A stretch of DNA of 64,000 nt, from NCBI GenBank assembly GCA_036381275.1, contig DASVDC010000037.1, positions 1 through 64,000 of the forward strand, written 5' to 3'. The notes under the pieces were generated by a model. The model did not search any database, was not told the DNA's origin, and was given only the letters and a program-made list of their open reading frames with translations. Both the position numbers and the translations under genes were made by a program. This document shows, piece after piece, positions 15,541 through 27,100 of this stretch (its first letter is position 1; each line of letters begins with the position of its first letter). The stretch is from UBA7803 sp036381275. Lineage in GTDB: Bacteria; Pseudomonadota; Gammaproteobacteria; Pseudomonadales; Azotimanducaceae.

Positions 15541-17495
15541 TTACTGGCGGCGCAGCACGCGCAGGTCGCAGTAGGTGGTCTCCTCGAAGCGCTTCGTGTA
15601 CTGGTTCAGGATGCGCATGCCCTCGTTCGGCTTCACCACGCCCGCCTCGATCTTCGACTTCACGAGCTCCGACATCCGCTTGTTCAGCTCGTTCGGGAAG
15701 TACTGTACCTGGGCCAGCATGTCGCGCACCGACAGCCCCGAGATCAGCTTCTCGATGAAGAAGTTGCCCGGCTCGTCGGCGCTCGCGTAGACGTGCACCT
15801 CGGAGACCCGGCCGAACAGGTTGTGGCTGTCGCCGAGAATCTCCTGATAGGCGCCGACCAGGAAGAAGCCGAGATAGTACGGCTCGCCGTCGATCAGCCC
15901 GTGCAGCGGCAGCCACTCGCTGGTGCCGCCCGCGCGCACGTACTGCGACACCTTGCCGTCGGAGTCGCAGGTGAGATCCACCACCCGCGCGCGCCGGCGC
16001 GGCTCCTGGTCGAGCCGGTGCAGCGGCATCACCGGAAAGAGCTGATCGATCGCCCAGTGGTCGATGATCGAGTGGAACACCGAGAAGTTGCACAGATACG
16101 TGTCGGTGAGCTGATCTTCGAGCTGGAGCTGCTCGGGCGGCGGCGGATCGAGCTCCATCGCCTTCAGCCGCGTGAGCACCTCCCGGCAGATGCTCCAGTA
16201 CAGGCTGTCGGCCTGCGCGAGCGACTCCACGTCGAGGTAGCCGAGCCGCATCAGCTGATCCGCCTCGGTGCGGCCTTCCTGGGCATCGTGAAACACCTCG
16301 AGCAACGGATCGAGCTCGGTGGCCGCACGCGCTTCCGCGAGCGACCGGGCCAGGTTGGTGACCACGAGCGGCGGCTCGTCCGGCAGGTTCACCTCGAACG
16401 GCGCATCCGGCCGATGCACGCCGAGCACCGGTACCACCAGCAGCGAGTGATGCGCGGTCACCGCGCGGCCCGATTCCGTCACCAGCACCGGCTCCGGCAC
16501 CTCGCGCGCCTGACAGATCTCGTGCACCGAGTACACCACCGCGTTCGCGTACTCGGTGAGCGCGTAGTTGATCGCCGACTCGTCGGAGCCGTAGCCGCCG
16601 CCGTAGCTGACCCCGAGGCCGCCGCCGACGTCCAGGTACTTGACCCCGATCCCGCGCAGCCGCAGGTCGGCGTACATCTGGGTGATTTCCTTCACCGCCG
16701 CGCGCAGCACCTGGATGTTCGCGATCTGGCTGCCGAGGTGGAAATGCAGGAGCTCGAGATTCTCGGTCTGTCCGCGGCGCTCGAGCTCCTGCACCACACG
16801 CATCAGCTCGGGAATGGTCAGGCCGAATTTCGAGCGGTAGCCGCCGGATTCGTACCAGCGACCCGAACCGCGGGTGGAGAGCTTCACGCGCACGGCGAGC
16901 TTCGGCGCGAAGTTGCGCTCGTCGCCCAGGATCATGAGCTGGTCGAACTCGGAGTACTTCTCGATCACCGGCAGCACCTGCTGGCCGAGCTGCTGCGCGT
17001 TCAGCATCAGCGACAGCATCACGTGATCCTTCACGCCGTTGCAGAGCAGGAGCCGCTGATCGCCCACCAGCGGCAGCGTCGCCACCAGCTCGCTCTTCGA
17101 GCCGCACTCGAGGCCGACGCCGAAGCGCTCGCCGGCGTCCAGCACTTCCTCCACGACCTCGTGGAGCTGATTGACCTTGATCGGGTAGATGCCCTGATAG
17201 CGGTTGGTGTAGCCGGCCTCGGCGATCGCCTGCGCGAACGCCTCGCAGAGCCGCTCGACCCGCGCACGCAGCACGTCCTGGAAGCGGATCAGCAGCGGCA
17301 GCGCGGCACCCTCCTGCTGCGCCGCCTGGATCACCGTCGGGATCTCGATCTCGAGATCCGAATCCCGCAGCGGCCGGACCACGACGTTGCCGTTCGCGTT
17401 GACCCGGAAGAAGCCCTCGGACCAGGTCTCCATCGCGTACAGCGCTTCGGCGTCCGCGGGCGTGAAGGCGGTGGCGGCGCGCGGATCGGCGGCCA

Positions 17496-17499
<4 letters not shown>
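15541..17499 (-). CDS. speA: Biosynthetic arginine decarboxylase
   Basis: A 652-residue PLP-dependent, alanine-racemase-fold arginine decarboxylase that makes agmatine. Seen: the PLP lysine Lys108 in YPIKVNQ; HFHLGSQI; the glycine-rich phosphate site LDVGGGLGVSYGGGYGSD; and the C-terminal YLCNFSVFHSIIDHWAIDQLFPVMP. Length matches SpeA (about 630-660). The start overlaps the upstream gene stop as ATGA, so translation is coupled to the deoxyhypusine-synthase homologue. ATG 17499 is directly followed by a second ATG at 17496. Confidence 0.96.
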
Positions 17500-18467
<968 letters not shown>

Positions 18468-18529
18468 TGGAACGCTCCCGGCTCCATGGAATGGCGGCCT
18501 AGGTTACGGTTCCGACCCGGCCGGCGCAA

Positions 18530-18551
18530 TGCGGCCGCTCGAGCGGCCGCA
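18530..18551. terminator. Perfect 22-base palindrome between membrane-protein gene and speY
   Basis: TGCGGCCGCTC/GAGCGGCCGCA is a perfect palindrome in the 96-base gap. It could end the upstream transcript or protect an mRNA end; there is no U-run. It shares the GCGGCC core with the REP-like family but not its ends. Confidence 0.4.
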
Positions 18552-18563
18552 CCGTTCGGGGCG

Positions 18564-20324
18564 TTACTCGTCGCCCGTCTCCCCGGATGCATGCGCGATC
18601 CGCTCCCGGTCGAGCGGCGGGTGCTCTTCGCGCGGCAGGTACCGGGTGTTCTGATTCACCTGGTGTATCCGTGCAGCTGCCCGCAAGTCCTCTTCGCTGC
18701 TGAGCGCCGCGATCGTCTGCCGCTTCGAGACGAACGCGCGCAACTCGTCGACGATCGCCTGCAGCTCGGGATCGGACTTGTGCATCTCCAGCACGTAGCG
18801 TGGCCGCTCGAGGTTCAGCGCGCCGCTCGCCGCGAAGGTCGACGTGATCAGGCGCGTCGCGATCAGCCAGAGCGTCATGCTCGAGCGCACCACGATGTTC
18901 TCCGAGCGGGTGCTGTCGTAGATGCTGGTGCCGGTGGAGAGCTTCGATTCGGTGTAGGTACCGCGGCACTGGAAGTAGACCATCAGCGACTCGAACTGCA
19001 TCTCCGCCCAGAAGGTCTCCGCGACGTTGCTCATCAGCCGCCCGAACAGCGCGACGATCACGAGGTACGGAATCATCTGCGCGGCGTTCACCAGGGCCTG
19101 CGCCTCGGCCGCGAACGCGACCGCCGGCAGCCGGAACAGCAGCACGGCCGCGAGGGTCAGCAGCAGCGCACCGGCGGCCGTGCCGACCGTGCGCAACGTG
19201 AAGAACGTGCGCACCGTGGGCACGGTGTGGAACACCGGCTGTACTTCCTGAATCATCTCGCCGGCGAAATCTCCCTTGTCGTCGCTGCCCTGTTCGAACA
19301 GCCGCGGATCGAACCCGCGATACAGCCGGTTCGGCACCTCCTTGTAGCGCCGGTTGGCCATCACGATGCTTTCGAAGTGGATGAAGACCTCCTGGGGATG
19401 GATCGACTCCTGCCAGTTGTTGCGGTATTCGGAGACCTCCACCACCGGATTGGTCGTCTTCGCGCGGAACGCGAGCAGCGCGCTGAACAGCACCACGGTG
19501 AGCGCGCCGAGCACGAGCAACGCCAGCAGGTAGCCGCCGGGCGAGACCGGCAGCTCCGGCAGCTCGAGCCCGTTCACGTGCATCCAGGCCAGCACGCCCG
19601 GCAGCAGGATCGCGCCGCCGATCCACAGCGCGAGCGTCTTCGAGCTCGTGGTCGGGCCGGCCCGTTCGTTCAGGATGATCGCCAGGCGCGGGCTCACCTT
19701 GTACCAGACGACCAGCAGATACAGACCGAGCAGCACCGCCAGCCAGTCCATCACCGGCGTGCCCGCGATGTCGACGAGGCCGGTGGTGCCCGAGAACCAG
19801 GCGAGCGCGTAGCTGAGCAGCGCGAGCGCGGTCTGTGCGACCGCTCGGGCGAGGCGTTGGGCCAGGTTCCGGTACGCGTACGGCAGGAACAGGAGCCGGC
19901 GGAACAGCGAGTGCACCAGCCGCGAGAACCAGTCGTCGGGTTCCTCGAAGCTGATGTTCTGCCGCCCCTGCAGCATCTGCTCGAGCTGCCGATCGTCGTA
20001 GGCCGGCGGCGGCGCGTTCTTGTGCCGCTGGCTCTTCTCGCGGTTCTCCGCGAGGTCGGCGGGCACGCTGCGGCCGACGAAGAACCGGAACATCTTGAAC
20101 ATGCCGCGGGCGAGCATCCGGAGGCCGAGCCCGGTGAGCACCAGCCCGACGAACGCCATCGCGAAGCCCCGCTCCCGCTCGCCGTCGCCGACGATACCCT
20201 GCACCTGCAGCAGGGCGAGCACCCCCAGGCCGACAATGACAAACCCGCCGACGCTGCGTATCGCGCCCTCCGTCCGGAACGGATTGCGTATACCGAGATC
20301 GATCGAACCGTAGTCGAAGGCCAC
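18564..20324 (-). CDS. Unrecognised integral membrane protein in polyamine gene run
   Basis: A 586-residue protein I do not recognise. Seen: two N-terminal spans (about 24-44 and 54-73), a soluble stretch with a DDRQLEQMLQGRQ segment, four or so spans between about 160 and 305, a soluble segment HFESIVMANRRYKEVPNRLYRGFDPRLF, two more spans near 390-450, and a hydrophilic C-terminus of about 120 residues rich in charged helices (ERPRYVLEMHKSDPELQAIVDEL). No transporter or enzyme signature is visible and there is no signal peptide. It lies between aguA and speY on the same strand, 71 and 96 bases away, so a link to polyamine export or sensing is possible but only by context. Confidence 0.8.
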   Translation of the reverse strand: MAFDYGSIDLGIRNPFRTEGAIRSVGGFVIVGLGVLALLQVQGIVGDGERERGFAMAFVGLVLTGLGLRMLARGMFKMFRFFVGRSVPADLAENREKSQRHKNAPPPAYDDRQLEQMLQGRQNISFEEPDDWFSRLVHSLFRRLLFLPYAYRNLAQRLARAVAQTALALLSYALAWFSGTTGLVDIAGTPVMDWLAVLLGLYLLVVWYKVSPRLAIILNERAGPTTSSKTLALWIGGAILLPGVLAWMHVNGLELPELPVSPGGYLLALLVLGALTVVLFSALLAFRAKTTNPVVEVSEYRNNWQESIHPQEVFIHFESIVMANRRYKEVPNRLYRGFDPRLFEQGSDDKGDFAGEMIQEVQPVFHTVPTVRTFFTLRTVGTAAGALLLTLAAVLLFRLPAVAFAAEAQALVNAAQMIPYLVIVALFGRLMSNVAETFWAEMQFESLMVYFQCRGTYTESKLSTGTSIYDSTRSENIVVRSSMTLWLIATRLITSTFAASGALNLERPRYVLEMHKSDPELQAIVDELRAFVSKRQTIAALSSEEDLRAAARIHQVNQNTRYLPREEHPPLDRERIAHASGETGDE

Positions 20325-20395
20325 CGTACCGCCCCTGATCCCCCTGATCCGCGGTACTTTATCGCCGCCCGGGTACCGTTGTCAGCCGGCGGCGC

Positions 20396-21421
20396 TCATG
20401 ACCCCGATGCCGGCACCTGCTGGCTCAGGCAGTGCAGCGTGCCGAGCCCGAACACGACGTCGCGGCAGTCGATGCCGACCACGTCCCGCCCCGGGAAGCA
20501 GCCGCGCAGCACGCCGAGCGCGTCCGCGTCCCGGTCACAACCGAACACGGGCACCAGAACGAGCCCGTTGGCGATGTAGAAATTGGCGTAACTCGCCGGC
20601 AGGCGCTCGGCGCCGCTGCGGACCGGCTCCGGCATCGGCAGCTCCACGACGTTCAGCGCGCGGCCGTCCGCGAGCCGGAACCCATCGAGCCGCTCGCGAT
20701 TCTCGGCGAGCGGCCGGTGGTTGGGATCGGCCGGGTCCGGCTCCACCGCGGTCACCACGGTGTCTTCCGCGACGAAGCGGGTGATGTCGTCCACGTGCCC
20801 GTCGGTGTCGTCGCCGACGATGCCGTCGCCGAGCCACAGCACCCGCTCGGCGCCGAGGTACTCGTGGAGCATCGCCTCGATCTCGCCCTGCGAGCGCTCC
20901 GGGTTGCGGTTCGGATTCAGCAGGCACTGCGTGGTGGTGAGCAGCGTGCCGGCACCGTTCACGTCGATGGAACCGCCCTCCAGCACGTAGTCCACCGACA
21001 CTACCGGCACCCCGAGGCGCGCCGCCATCTGCGGCGGCACGGCGTCGTCACGGTCGTACGGCGGGTACTTGTCACCCCACGCGTTGAAGCGGAAGTCGAG
21101 CGCGGTGAGCCGGCCGTCGCCGTCGAACACGAAGATCGCACCGTGATCCCGGCACCAGGCGTCGTCGGTGGGAATCGGCTCGAGCGACACCGCGGCCAGG
21201 TTCGTTCCGGCCGGCAGCAGGCGCCGCACGTGCTCGGCGTGCCGCTCGTTCAGCACGTTCAGGTAGACGTGCTCGTGGCGCGAGAGCTTCGCGACGGCCT
21301 CGGCGAGCGCGCGTTCCGCGCGCGCGAGCCGGCCGCCGGGCCAGGTCTCGACGTTGTGCGGCCAGGAAAACCAGGTCGCCTGGTGCGGGGCCCATACCGG
21401 AGGCATCCGAAATCGGCTCAT
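20396..21421 (-). CDS. aguA: Agmatine deiminase
   Basis: A 341-residue guanidino-modifying enzyme of the peptidyl-arginine-deiminase-like fold that converts agmatine to N-carbamoylputrescine and ammonia. Seen: TWFSWPHN near the start, the substrate motif TDDAWCRDHGAIF, the His region DDTDGHVDDITRF, and the catalytic Cys331 in GLGTLHCLSQQ near the end. Start ATG 21421 overlaps the stop of the preceding hydrolase gene as ATGA. With speA and aguB this completes the arginine-agmatine-putrescine pathway. Confidence 0.95.
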   Translation of the reverse strand: MSRFRMPPVWAPHQATWFSWPHNVETWPGGRLARAERALAEAVAKLSRHEHVYLNVLNERHAEHVRRLLPAGTNLAAVSLEPIPTDDAWCRDHGAIFVFDGDGRLTALDFRFNAWGDKYPPYDRDDAVPPQMAARLGVPVVSVDYVLEGGSIDVNGAGTLLTTTQCLLNPNRNPERSQGEIEAMLHEYLGAERVLWLGDGIVGDDTDGHVDDITRFVAEDTVVTAVEPDPADPNHRPLAENRERLDGFRLADGRALNVVELPMPEPVRSGAERLPASYANFYIANGLVLVPVFGCDRDADALGVLRGCFPGRDVVGIDCRDVVFGLGTLHCLSQQVPASGS

Positions 21422-22317
21422 GACGCCGTCAGCGTATCGAGCATCCGATCGAGCGCCTCGACGAACGCGAGCGGCTGGTCCAGGAACACGTGGTGCTGCG
21501 CGTTTTCGATCGCCACCGCCGGGAAGTCCTGCGGCACCAGCTCGCGCAGGTATTCGAGCGTGCGCGCGGAGAACAGCTCGCTGTCGGCGCCGTAGATCAC
21601 GCCGAGCGGCAGGCGCAGCGCGCGGTAGTCGTCCGGGGTGCGCTCGACGTTCTTCAGCGAATCCGGCAGGTCGTCGTCGAACTTCCACGCCCAGCCGCCG
21701 CCGTCCACCGGCATCAGCGAATGGCGGGCGATGTACTCGAGGATGTACTGGTTCTCGCACGGCTGCGGCGGCTGCAGCCGGAAGCGGCCGAGCGCGGCGG
21801 CCTTGTCCGGATAGACCTTGCCGCGCCCGCCCATCGGCGGCCGGTCGGGCACCGGCTCGTCCGGATGGCGGATGCCGGAATCCACCAGTACCAGCGCACC
21901 GAACCGCTCCGGGAAGAGCCCCGCCGCCTTGACCGCCATGTTGCCGCCGAAGCTGTGCGCGACCACGACGACGTCGTTGCCGAAGCCCGCGTCGTCGCAG
22001 ACCGCGCGGATCTCTTCGGCGTAAGTGGTGCCGTCGTACTGGTAGCGGTAGTCGGAGTCGCCCATCCCGGTCAGGTTCATCGCCGCGCAGCGATACCGCG
22101 GGAGGAAGTGCGGCGCGATGAAGTCCCACCAGTGCGCGTGGGCGTTCATGCCGTGAATGAACAAGAGCCCGCGCTCGTCGGCCGCGCCGCCGCCCCAGAG
22201 CTGATAGGCGACGTCGCACTCGTCCACCTCCACCGTACGCTCCTCGTACGGCGTCTCGACCGCCGCAAAGAACCAGTCGGGAATGGTGTTGCCGCCGCCT
22301 CGGTCCCAGCGCGCCAC
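21418..22317 (-). CDS. Alpha/beta hydrolase
   Basis: A 299-residue alpha/beta-hydrolase-fold protein. Seen: oxyanion region LLFIHGMNAHAHWW, nucleophile elbow VAHSFGGNMA, strand GVIYGADSELF that may hold the acid, and the late histidine in NAQHHVFLDQP. The substrate is unknown. GTG start at 22317 lies 3 bases after the acyl-CoA dehydrogenase stop, and the stop overlaps aguA, so it links an acyl-CoA enzyme with polyamine genes in one transcript. No longer reading frame with a better start is present. Confidence 0.88.
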   Translation of the reverse strand: MARWDRGGGNTIPDWFFAAVETPYEERTVEVDECDVAYQLWGGGAADERGLLFIHGMNAHAHWWDFIAPHFLPRYRCAAMNLTGMGDSDYRYQYDGTTYAEEIRAVCDDAGFGNDVVVVAHSFGGNMAVKAAGLFPERFGALVLVDSGIRHPDEPVPDRPPMGGRGKVYPDKAAALGRFRLQPPQPCENQYILEYIARHSLMPVDGGGWAWKFDDDLPDSLKNVERTPDDYRALRLPLGVIYGADSELFSARTLEYLRELVPQDFPAVAIENAQHHVFLDQPLAFVEALDRMLDTLTAS

Positions 22318-22320
22318 GGT

Positions 22321-23463
22321 CTACAGCGCTCCGAACCGCTTCAGGTGAAAGTCGACGTTGCCGAACAGCGTGTCGATCGTGGTGAGCCGCTTGAAGTAGT
22401 GCCCGACCGACAGCTCGTCGGTCATCCCCATGCCGCCGTGAAGCTGTACCGCCTGCTGGCCGACGAAGCGGCCGGATTTACCGACCTGCACCTTGAACGC
22501 CGAAACCGCCTTCTGCGCGACCGGCCCGTAACCTTCGTCCAGGCGGATCGCCGCCATGTACATCAGCGACTTCGCCTGCTCGTGCTCCATGAACATGTCC
22601 ACCATCCGGTGCTGCAGCACCTGGAAGGTGCCGATCGGGACACCGAACTGCTCCCGCGTTTTGCAGTACTCGACCGTCTGCCGATGCGCGACCTCCATCG
22701 CGCCGACCGCCTCCGCGCCGACCGCCATCGTCGCTTCGTCGATGACCTGCTCGAGCACCGGCAGCCCTTCGCCGACCTGGCCGAGCACTGCGTCGCCGCC
22801 GAGGCGCACCCCGCGGAAAGTGATCTCGGACGCGCGCATGCCGTCAACCGTGCGGTAGTCGCGCCGCTCGATGCCGTCGGCGTTCGCCGGTGCCAGGAAC
22901 AGCGTCACGCCGCTGCGGTCGAGCCGATCGCCCGAGGTGCGCGCGGAAACCACCAGCACATCGGCCGCCGGTCCGTTCATGACCACCGCCTTGTAGCCGT
23001 CGATCACCCAGCCCTCACCGTCCTGACGCGCCGTGGTGGTGACGTTGGCCAGGTTGTAGCGGCTCTGCGGCTCCGCGAACGCGAGCGCACCGTGGGTCCG
23101 GCCCTCGATGATGCCGGTGAGCCACTGCGCCTTCTGCGCGGCGCCGTGGTCACCCGTCGCGCCGATGCTGATCGCGCGGCCGGCGAGCAGCACCGTCGAC
23201 AGGAACGGTTCCACCACCAGCCCCTTGCCGAACTCTTCCATCACGATCATGGTCTCGATCGGTCCGCCGCCGAAGCCGCCGTCCGCCTCCGGAAACGGCA
23301 CTCCGAGCCAGCCGAGCTCCGCGAACTGACGCCAGTGCTCCGTCGAGAAGCCGGGCTCCTGCCGGATAGTCTTCTGCCGCGCATCGAACGGATAGTCGTT
23401 CTGGATGAACCGGGCCACGCTGTCCTGCAGAAGCTTCTGCTCGTCGGAGAATGAGAAATCCAT
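22321..23463 (-). CDS. Acyl-CoA dehydrogenase
   Basis: A 380-residue FAD-dependent acyl-CoA dehydrogenase. Seen: DFSFSDEQKLLQDSVARF at the start, FPEADGGFGGGPIETMIVMEEFG, the flavin/substrate region ALAFAEPQSRYN, and the C-terminal TREQFGVPIGTFQVLQHRMVD and QLHGGMGMTDE. The latter form resembles the PimD/FadE-like group that acts on dicarboxylic, branched or steroid side-chain CoA esters. It heads the minus-strand run into the alpha/beta hydrolase and aguA. A perfect inverted repeat (23494-23529) lies just upstream. Confidence 0.92.
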   Translation of the reverse strand: MDFSFSDEQKLLQDSVARFIQNDYPFDARQKTIRQEPGFSTEHWRQFAELGWLGVPFPEADGGFGGGPIETMIVMEEFGKGLVVEPFLSTVLLAGRAISIGATGDHGAAQKAQWLTGIIEGRTHGALAFAEPQSRYNLANVTTTARQDGEGWVIDGYKAVVMNGPAADVLVVSARTSGDRLDRSGVTLFLAPANADGIERRDYRTVDGMRASEITFRGVRLGGDAVLGQVGEGLPVLEQVIDEATMAVGAEAVGAMEVAHRQTVEYCKTREQFGVPIGTFQVLQHRMVDMFMEHEQAKSLMYMAAIRLDEGYGPVAQKAVSAFKVQVGKSGRFVGQQAVQLHGGMGMTDELSVGHYFKRLTTIDTLFGNVDFHLKRFGAL

Positions 23464-23493
23464 ACGTCCCCCTGTTGACCGGCGCCACCAGGC

Positions 23494-23529
23494 ACGATCG
23501 GCGGCGAGCGATGAATATTGCCCGATCGT
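23494..23529. promoter_or_regulatory. Inverted repeat between divergent genes, possible operator
   Basis: Perfect 8-base arms ACGATCGG and CCGATCGT separated by 20 bases that include the AT-rich GAATATTG. It lies 31 bases upstream of the acyl-CoA dehydrogenase start, in the divergent region shared with the small lipoprotein gene. The shape fits a TetR- or GntR-type site. The regulator is unknown. Confidence 0.4.
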
Positions 23530-23608
23530 ACGGCCAGAATCGACGCCGGCGCTGTCGGCCTCCGGAACCGGGTGCTACAGTCGGCGCGCTCGAACCGGGA
23601 GACTCGGC

Positions 23609-24076
23609 ATGACATCGCAGCAGCTTCTTCCGGCCCTGCTCTGGACCGCCTGCGTCACGCTTTCCGGCTGCGGCGACGGCGGCTCGTCGACGACCCCGTC
23701 GCGCACCGACCCGCAGCGGCTCGAGGCCCGCGGCGCGCTGCTGAAGGGGAAGGATCTGGCCCGGTTGCCGCCGGAGTCACCGGCCGCGATGCGGGAGCAG
23801 GTGCCGGCCGACGTGATGGGCCGTATCCGTGCGCACCTGGCGGATCGGCTGAGCGTGCCTGCCGACGAGCTCGAGACCGTGCGCGCCGAGGCGGTGGAGT
23901 GGCCGAACGGCGCGATGGGCTGCCCCCAGCCGGGCCTGCACTACACCCAGGCGATCGTGCCCGGCTACCGGGTCGTACTGCGGCACGGCGGGCGCAACTA
24001 CGACTACCGGATCTCGGAGTCCGGTCACTTCGTGCTCTGCGAGGGCATGCAGGTGAACGACCCGCCGGTCGAGTAG
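23609..24076 (+). CDS. Small lipoprotein of unknown function
   Basis: A 155-residue predicted lipoprotein: signal peptide MTSQQLLPALLWTACVTLSGC with lipobox LSGC (Cys21). After a Ser/Thr linker, a globular part contains VMGRIRAHLADRLSVPADELETV and the Trp/Cys-rich AVEWPNGAMGCPQPGLHYTQ, followed by VPGYRVVLRHGGRNYDYRIS. The last part resembles a small beta domain seen in uncharacterised exported proteins. The start is chosen for the signal peptide; the open frame upstream has no ribosome site. It is a single-gene unit, divergent from the acyl-CoA dehydrogenase. Confidence 0.8.
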   Translation: MTSQQLLPALLWTACVTLSGCGDGGSSTTPSRTDPQRLEARGALLKGKDLARLPPESPAAMREQVPADVMGRIRAHLADRLSVPADELETVRAEAVEWPNGAMGCPQPGLHYTQAIVPGYRVVLRHGGRNYDYRISESGHFVLCEGMQVNDPPVE

Positions 24077-24118
24077 CCCTGCGCGGCGCTGCCCGCCGCA
24101 GCCGAGCCGCGAAAAGAA

Positions 24119-24141
24119 CGAGGCTCCCCACGGGAGCCTCG
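24119..24141 (-). terminator. Intrinsic terminator after the subtilase gene
   Basis: A perfect 10-base-pair stem (CGAGGCTCCC/GGGAGCCTCG, 3-base loop). On the minus strand it is followed by TTCTTTTC, so it is a good intrinsic terminator for the subtilase, and it may also serve the convergent lipoprotein gene. Confidence 0.8.
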
Positions 24142-24179
24142 GACGGTTGGCTGGCGCTCTTTCGAGCTCAGCCGGCCCG

Positions 24180-27100
24180 TCAGCCCTTCCCCTTGCCCGG
24201 GTGACCCTTCACCGCGTCGCGGTGCCGGATCAGAAGCGCCTCCGTGGCCGGCGTCGCGCCGCCGCGCGCGCCGGGTCCGCGGTCGCCGTTCGTGAACAGC
24301 AGGATACCGAGCTCCGCCGAGTTGCCTTCGAACGGGCCGAAGTCCACGACCTCCATCGTCCCGCGCGACAGGCCGGGCACGTCCTCCGTGAAGCCCACGA
24401 AGCGCTCGCCGAGCGGCGTGACCGTGAGCCCGCTGATCTCGTCACCGGGTCCGCCGTGGTAGAAGTCCTGCGCCACCACCGCCATGCCCACCCGCGTCGT
24501 CAAGAGATCCGCCGCTCCGAGCCCGACCTGCTCGGCACACACCCTCAGCACCGTGTTCGCGGTGTTGGTGGCGTGCTCGGCGAAGAAGAAACCCTGAGCC
24601 GTGCCGGTCGCCAGATTCAGCGCCCAGGTGAGCTGCCGTCCGTCGACGATCGTGTTGAACCCGCTGAAATCGCGGTTCAGCACGACGTAGTCGTCCGTGC
24701 CGTCGCGGTCGATGTCGAGCCAGACCTGATGGCTGACCGGCAGCAGGTGCTGCTGACGCTCCCAGGTGGTGATCGCGAACTGCCAGACGAACGACTCGTT
24801 CGCCGAGCAGAAGCCGGCCGGTACCGGGATCGTACCGATGCCCACCGCTCGCAGGTCCGGCGTCGGGCTGCCCTCACCCGCTCCGCCTTCCGGCAGATTC
24901 CCGCTCACGGCCAGCAGCGAATAGGCGTCGTTCTGTGCGGTTCCGACGCCGCGGTTGACCAGCGTGACCCGGTCGGTGCCGTCGCGGCCGAAGCGCAGCC
25001 GGTCGGGCGCGTGCACGTCCGCCGCCTGCCGCGGCAACAGATGCCAGGGCAGGTGCAGCGCGACCCCCGAACCCTCGAGGCGCAGGTAGCCGTCGTACTC
25101 GTTCAACGTCAGCGCGGCGGGGTTGTTGCCTTCGCCGCCGGAATTCATCGCGTTGCCGCGCAGCGCATTGCCGCGCACCTTGATCCAGACCGGCAGCCAC
25201 GCCTCGCTGCGACGGCCGACGAACAGCCGCGGCAGCGTGTGCAGGCTGACCGCGCCGTTCTCCGCATCGTCACCGAAGCGGAACTGCGCATCCACGGCCA
25301 GCCACAGGTTCCGGTTCGAGTAGTTGCGCACCCGCACGAGCCTGCGAATGACCTCCACGTGGCGCGCGGTGTCGTCGAAGCCGAACGACAGCGACGGCAG
25401 CAGCGACTCGTGCTCCCAGGCCGCGACCTTCGTCGCGAGTGCCGCGTCGACCCGAACCTCCCCGCCGCCGATCCGCGTGATGGGCGCAGGGCCTGCGCCG
25501 GGCGACGTATCGATGTCGGTGAACGCCGTGTTGACGAGCCGCGCCTTCACTTCCGGCGGGCGCAGCCACGGCTCGGCCTGCAGCAGCAACGCCGCCGCGC
25601 CCGTCACCATCGGCGTCGCGCCGGAGGTCCCGCCGAACGGCGTACGCCGATCGCCGGTACCCACCTCGGCCGACACCGACGCGCCCGGCGCACCGATTTC
25701 CGGCTTCACCAGCGTGGTGTGCTCGTGCTGCGGCCCGCGCGACGAGGTGCCGACCATGGTTCCGATCAGCTCGAGTCCGTCGGCCGGATCGATCACCGCG
25801 GTCGCCGGCAACGCGGCGCGCATCGCGTTGGCATCGTCCAGGCTGACCATGTAGCCCGGAATCGTGATCTGGCCGCCCGGGTCGGCGAAGCCGCCGACGA
25901 ACGGCACGCCCGGGGCGACGAGCCCGATGATCCCCGCGGCGCCGCCGCCGTTCTGGATGTTGAAGATCTTCGCGGTGAAGTTGCAGGTGCCGCGATCGAC
26001 CAGCACCACCGCGCCCGCGAGCGATCCCGGCGCGAACGGCGCACAGCCGTCGAGATTGCCGCCGGCGCCGTCGCCGTAGAGAAGCGGGCCCTGGATGACC
26101 CCCGCGGGCGGCGTCGACCAGCTCTGGAACACCGCCGGGAAGCCGGCTCCGTTGACCCGGATCAGCGGTTGCGTCGCGGACGGCACGTGGGTCTGGGCGA
26201 CGGCCAGCGCCGACGGCGCCGCGGCCGGCGTACCGAGCACGTACGGCTTGTCCTCCGCGTTGCCGGCAGCCGCCACGCTCAGCACGCCGAGCCGGGTAGC
26301 ACCTTCCACCGCCTGGGAGAGATCGTCGTCGAACGGCTGCCCGTAGTCCGCGCCGAGCGACATGTTGACGATGTCGACCGCGTCTTCCGGGTCGCCGTCA
26401 CCGTTCGGATCCACCGCGAACTCGAGACCCTGGATCAGCGCCACCCCGGAGCAGGACGTCGAGACCGCCGAGCAGACCTTCACGGCATACAGGTCCACCG
26501 CCGGCGCGACCCCGCCCCTTCCGCCGATGATCGCCGCGACGTGGGTGCCGTGGCCCTCGGTGTCGATGGGGTCGGGATCGGGCTCGAGCGGATCGTCCCC
26601 GCCCGCCCAGTTTTCACCGACGAAGTCGAAACCGCCGACCACCCGCTCCGTGGGAAAGCCCGCGGGATTCACCGGGTCGGAGTGCGCCGCCTCGTAGGCC
26701 TCGACGGTGCCGGTGCCGCCGAGGTCGGCGTGGGTGTAGTCGATGCCGCTGTCCAGCACCGCGACCCGGACACCGTCGCCGTCGATACCGGCCGCCTGCA
26801 CGGCCGCCGCGCCGATGTACGGTACGGTCTCGTGCAGGTACTTCCGGTACTCGCCCGCCGGCGTGATGCGCTCGACCATCGGATCCTGCGCGAGCTCGTC
26901 GAGCCGGCCGGCATCCACCTCCGCGAACACAGCGTTCAGCACGAGCTGGGTCTGGCCGATCACGCTGAACGCCGCGCGTCCGCGGCTGCGGCGGATGAAC
27001 GCGTCCTGCTCGGTCATGAGCTGCCATTTGCGGCCGGCCACCGCCGCCCGGGATCGGTCCGCCATCCGGGCGGCCGAAGGGCTGCGCAGCCGGACGATCA

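Noticed and set aside
23405..23608. Longer start for the small lipoprotein, beginning at 23405
   Set aside because: It would overlap the acyl-CoA dehydrogenase start, lacks a ribosome site, and would put the signal peptide and lipobox in the middle of the protein.
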